A model generated the notes under the pieces. The model did no database searches. It was given only the letters and a program-made list of their open reading frames with translations, and was not told the origin of the DNA. Below, piece after piece: positions 6,029 to 7,614 of a stretch of DNA of 7,614 bases. The translations under genes and the position numbers were made by a program. Source of the stretch: Gemmatimonadota bacterium (GTDB taxonomy: Bacteria; Gemmatimonadota; Gemmatimonadetes; Longimicrobiales; Gaopeijiaceae); NCBI GenBank assembly GCA_018678395.1, contig JAHHMJ010000083.1, forward strand, positions 1-7,614. Reading direction: 5' to 3'. Numbering within the stretch: the first letter of the stretch is position 1; every line of letters starts with the position of its first letter.

Positions 6029-7225
6029 TCACTTGCCGGGGGAAGACGAACGGAAAGGCTTCAGGAACGACAGGCGACCGCCGCGACGACCGTTCGTGCC
6101 GAGCAGGCCGTCGCCCATGCGGGCGATGCCCCGCGCGAAGCGGGAGCGGCCGGACTCACCCAGCGGGCTGCCGACGTTCATGCTCTGCTGTACGGTCGAA
6201 TCGTCGCGCTCGATCGAAACGAAGACCGGGGCACCCAGCACTTCGCGGACCTCGCGGTCGGTCACACCGGTGCCGTCCCGGACCTGGTTGAGCACGACCT
6301 TCGCGGGCGGTGCGCCTCCGAGGCCGCGGACGGCGAGGTGGTTCTGCGCGCGCTTGAGGTTGCGCAGGGTCGCGATCTCGGGGGTCGCGACGAGCAGCAG
6401 CTCGTCCGAGTCCCGAAGCGCGTATACCAGGGCGTCGTGCAGACGCGAGCCGCCGTCCACCACGACGTTGTGGAAATGACGCCGACAGAGTCGCAGGAGA
6501 CCCTGAACGGCCGCGGCCGTCGGAGCTTCGGACTCCTCGACGGGGGGCGCGCCCAGGAAGGCCATGCCCGACTCGTGCTCCTCGAGGTAGGAGTCGAGCA
6601 GCTCGGCGTCCATCCGGTGGAAGTTCTTGATCACGTCGAGGTAGGAATACCGCGGCGTCAGGCCGAGGCTGATCTCGGCGGTGCCGAAGCCGGGATTCAG
6701 GTCCAGCAGCAGCGTGCGCTCGTGCGTACGATTCGCCACGAGAGTCGCCAGATTGGTCGCCAGCGTCGTGACGCCGGAGCCACCCTTCGAGCTGAACACG
6801 GTGAAGACCCGTCCCTGTACATCGGCGTCCTGAGAGGGCGTCGCGACGCGCTTGCGCAGGCGCTGGAAGGCCTCGTCCACCTCTTCGTCGGAGAGCGGGC
6901 GCGGCAGGTACTCGCTCGCACCGGCACGCATCATCTCGAGCAGGGTGTCGGCGGGCAGCGAGGGGCCCGTAGCCAGGATGGCCAGGTCGGGGCCCTCCTC
7001 GCGAAGCGCCTTGACGACCCGGAGGCCCGTCGTGGTGTCGCCGAGGTCGATCAGCACGAGGCGCGCCTGCGACTCCAGGATCTGGCTGACCGCTTCGCGA
7101 GGAAGTCGGTCCGCCGCGGCCGCGATGTCGAGCACGAGCCGAGCGTTGCTCTCGGCGTGGCCCACCCACTCCGTCACCTGACGGCGGAAGGTGTCGTCCC
7201 GAGAGATCAATGCGCAGTCCAACAC
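6029..7225 (-). CDS. cpaE: CpaE/TadZ pilus localisation ATPase (pseudo-receiver plus MinD/ParA-type domain)
   Basis: This 398-residue protein starts at GTG. Residues 1-125 form a response-regulator receiver-like fold: acidic pair D10/D11, an aspartate at the phosphoacceptor position (D60 in LVLID), T86, but arginine (R109 in LPRP) where receivers usually have lysine. Residues 138-375 form a MinD/ParA-type P-loop domain. The deviant Walker A motif [10 protein letters not shown] (145-154) keeps the signature lysine K147, but V152 replaces the second lysine of MinD, as is usual in CpaE/TadZ. The switch I region reads DLNPGFG (175-181) and the switch II aspartate is D257. Known CpaE/TadZ proteins localise to the pole or assembly site and recruit the Tad machine, so this one probably marks the pilus position on the inner membrane. 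The basic, partly hydrophobic tail (379-398, including LSFLKPF) could be a membrane-targeting segment. It sits directly before cpaF with a gap of a few bases. Confidence 0.9.
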   Translation of the reverse strand: MLDCALISRDDTFRRQVTEWVGHAESNARLVLDIAAAADRLPREAVSQILESQARLVLIDLGDTTTGLRVVKALREEGPDLAILATGPSLPADTLLEMMRAGASEYLPRPLSDEEVDEAFQRLRKRVATPSQDADVQGRVFTVFSSKGGSGVTTLATNLATLVANRTHERTLLLDLNPGFGTAEISLGLTPRYSYLDVIKNFHRMDAELLDSYLEEHESGMAFLGAPPVEESEAPTAAAVQGLLRLCRRHFHNVVVDGGSRLHDALVYALRDSDELLLVATPEIATLRNLKRAQNHLAVRGLGGAPPAKVVLNQVRDGTGVTDREVREVLGAPVFVSIERDDSTVQQSMNVGSPLGESGRSRFARGIARMGDGLLGTNGRRGGRLSFLKPFRSSSPGK

Positions 7226-7231
7226 GGTCAG

Positions 7232-7237
7232 CTCCTT
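7232..7237 (-). promoter_or_regulatory. Ribosome binding site AAGGAG for cpaE
   Basis: AAGGAG read on the minus strand lies 6 bases before a GTG start at 7225. It shares two bases with the TAA stop codon of the TadG-like gene. This supports the GTG start, since no ATG is available at that point, and it places re-initiation right at the upstream stop. Confidence 0.8.
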
Positions 7238-7614
7238 ACTCGACGAGGCGGAGGTAGAGAACGAGCGTGCCCAGGTTCGGCCCGCCGCTGCCCTCGCCGG
7301 AACCGCCGGCGAAGTACAGGAAGCGCGCGCGGACCGGGTCCCGCTGGCTGTTCTGACCCTCGAGGAAGAAGAGGGCGAAGTTGTTGAAGACGATGTCCTG
7401 CATTCCGGGGCTGGTGAGCTGAGTCGGGTCGAACAGACCGACCTTGATGACCCGCGGGCCCGCGAAGCTGCCGTCCGGCCCGAAGTCCGAGTTTCGTATG
7501 CCGCCCTGGGTGCCGAAGCCCGGATCCCAATAGGCGTTCGGGTCTTCGGCCATCAGCTCGTCGACGCCCTGATTCGTGGGGCCGATCATGTTGCCGGGCT
7601 CGATGGGGTACGGC
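7236..7614 (-). CDS. TadE/TadG-like pilus assembly protein, C-terminal part (5' end outside window)
   Basis: Only the last 125 residues are present; the frame is open to the window edge, so an internal ATG at 7589 is not the true start. The visible part begins with P-Y-P-I-E-P-G-N-M followed by GPTNQG and then DPNAYWD. It ends in a beta-rich section with IKVGLFDP and a hydrophobic FALFFLEG strand. From memory, this pattern resembles the C-terminal half of TadG-like proteins that lie beside cpaE in many Tad clusters. Such proteins carry an N-terminal TadE-like transmembrane helix and expose the rest to the periplasm or cell surface as a minor pilin or assembly factor. That N-terminal half cannot be seen here. 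The stop codon TAA is followed 10 bases later by cpaE, and its last two bases form part of the cpaE ribosome binding site. Without the N terminus the assignment rests on the tail motif and the gene context. Confidence 0.7.
   Translation of the reverse strand, partial: PYPIEPGNMIGPTNQGVDELMAEDPNAYWDPGFGTQGGIRNSDFGPDGSFAGPRVIKVGLFDPTQLTSPGMQDIVFNNFALFFLEGQNSQRDPVRARFLYFAGGSGEGSGGPNLGTLVLYLRLVE

Larger units (their letters stand above)
1..7614 (-). other. Tad/Flp (type IVc) pilus motor operon with accessory tail
   Basis: Every supported gene lies on the minus strand. Junction gaps are 10, 7, 2 and 8 bases, then two 4-base overlaps, then 7 and 40 bases. The order TadG-like, CpaE, CpaF, TadB, TadC is the classical Tad core order, and the DUF192, AAA+ and membrane-protein genes continue in the same direction without a visible terminator or promoter. 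Both ends of the run lie outside the window. That it is one transcript is inferred from spacing and orientation. Confidence 0.85.

Noticed and set aside
5005..6291. Plus-strand open frame of 428 codons
   Set aside because: Antisense shadow of cpaF and the 3' end of cpaE; its composition is dominated by Arg, Asp, Gly and Val without any motif.
6156..7169. Minus-strand open frame of 337 codons in a second frame of cpaE
   Set aside because: Low-complexity Arg/Gly/Pro-rich product. The other frame encodes a complete CpaE with all expected motifs.
5651..7387. Plus-strand open frame of 578 codons
   Set aside because: Antisense to cpaF, cpaE and the TadG-like gene, which carry intact family motifs. 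No recognisable domain or ribosome binding site.
1..7614. tRNA/rRNA genes, CRISPR arrays, insertion sequences, phage attachment sites
   Set aside because: No suitable repeats, inverted ends, transposase motifs or RNA signatures were seen; the window is filled with coding sequence.

Overview
The window is one uninterrupted, collinear minus-strand gene run from a GC-rich bacterium. It encodes the cytoplasmic and inner-membrane motor part of a Tad/Flp (type IVc) pilus, followed by a less familiar accessory module. All eight full or partial genes read right to left. The junctions are a few bases long or overlap, except for one gap of 40 bases, and no gene-free stretch exceeds that. I see no RNA genes, mobile elements, CRISPR arrays or convincing terminators. 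The host cannot be fixed from this window. Strong G/C at third codon positions, a TadG-like gene upstream of cpaE and a downstream gene with short beta-type repeats would suit Gemmatimonadota, Acidobacteriota or a deltaproteobacterial-type lineage; that is a weak inference.

Layout in order of transcription (right to left). (1) 7614-7236: C-terminal end of a TadE/TadG-like pseudopilin or pilus-assembly protein. (2) 7225-6029: CpaE/TadZ, a degenerate receiver domain fused to a MinD/ParA-type ATPase. (3) 6021-4615: CpaF/TadA, the secretion ATPase that powers pilus assembly. (4) 4612-3629: TadB and (5) 3620-2703: TadC, the paired inner-membrane platform proteins. (6) 2706-2317: a cytoplasmic DUF192 protein overlapping tadC by ATGA. 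(7) 2320-956: a winged-helix plus AAA+ ATPase overlapping the DUF192 gene by a second ATGA. (8) 948-313: a single-pass membrane protein with a coiled-coil N terminus and about five tandem beta-type repeats of about 23 residues. (9) 272-1: the start of another membrane protein, leaving the window, with a strong ribosome binding site.

How they would work together: CpaE marks the assembly site. CpaF hydrolyses ATP against the TadB/TadC platform to extrude the Flp pilus, with the TadG-like protein as a minor pilin or envelope component. The two successive ATGA couplings tie the DUF192 protein and the AAA+ ATPase translationally to TadC, so they are probably accessory factors of the same machine. 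The two membrane proteins after them are unassigned. This tail (DUF192, wHTH-AAA+, repeat membrane protein, second membrane protein) is the part most worth studying. The prepilin, prepilin peptidase, CpaB and secretin genes are not in view and would be expected upstream, beyond the right edge, or elsewhere.
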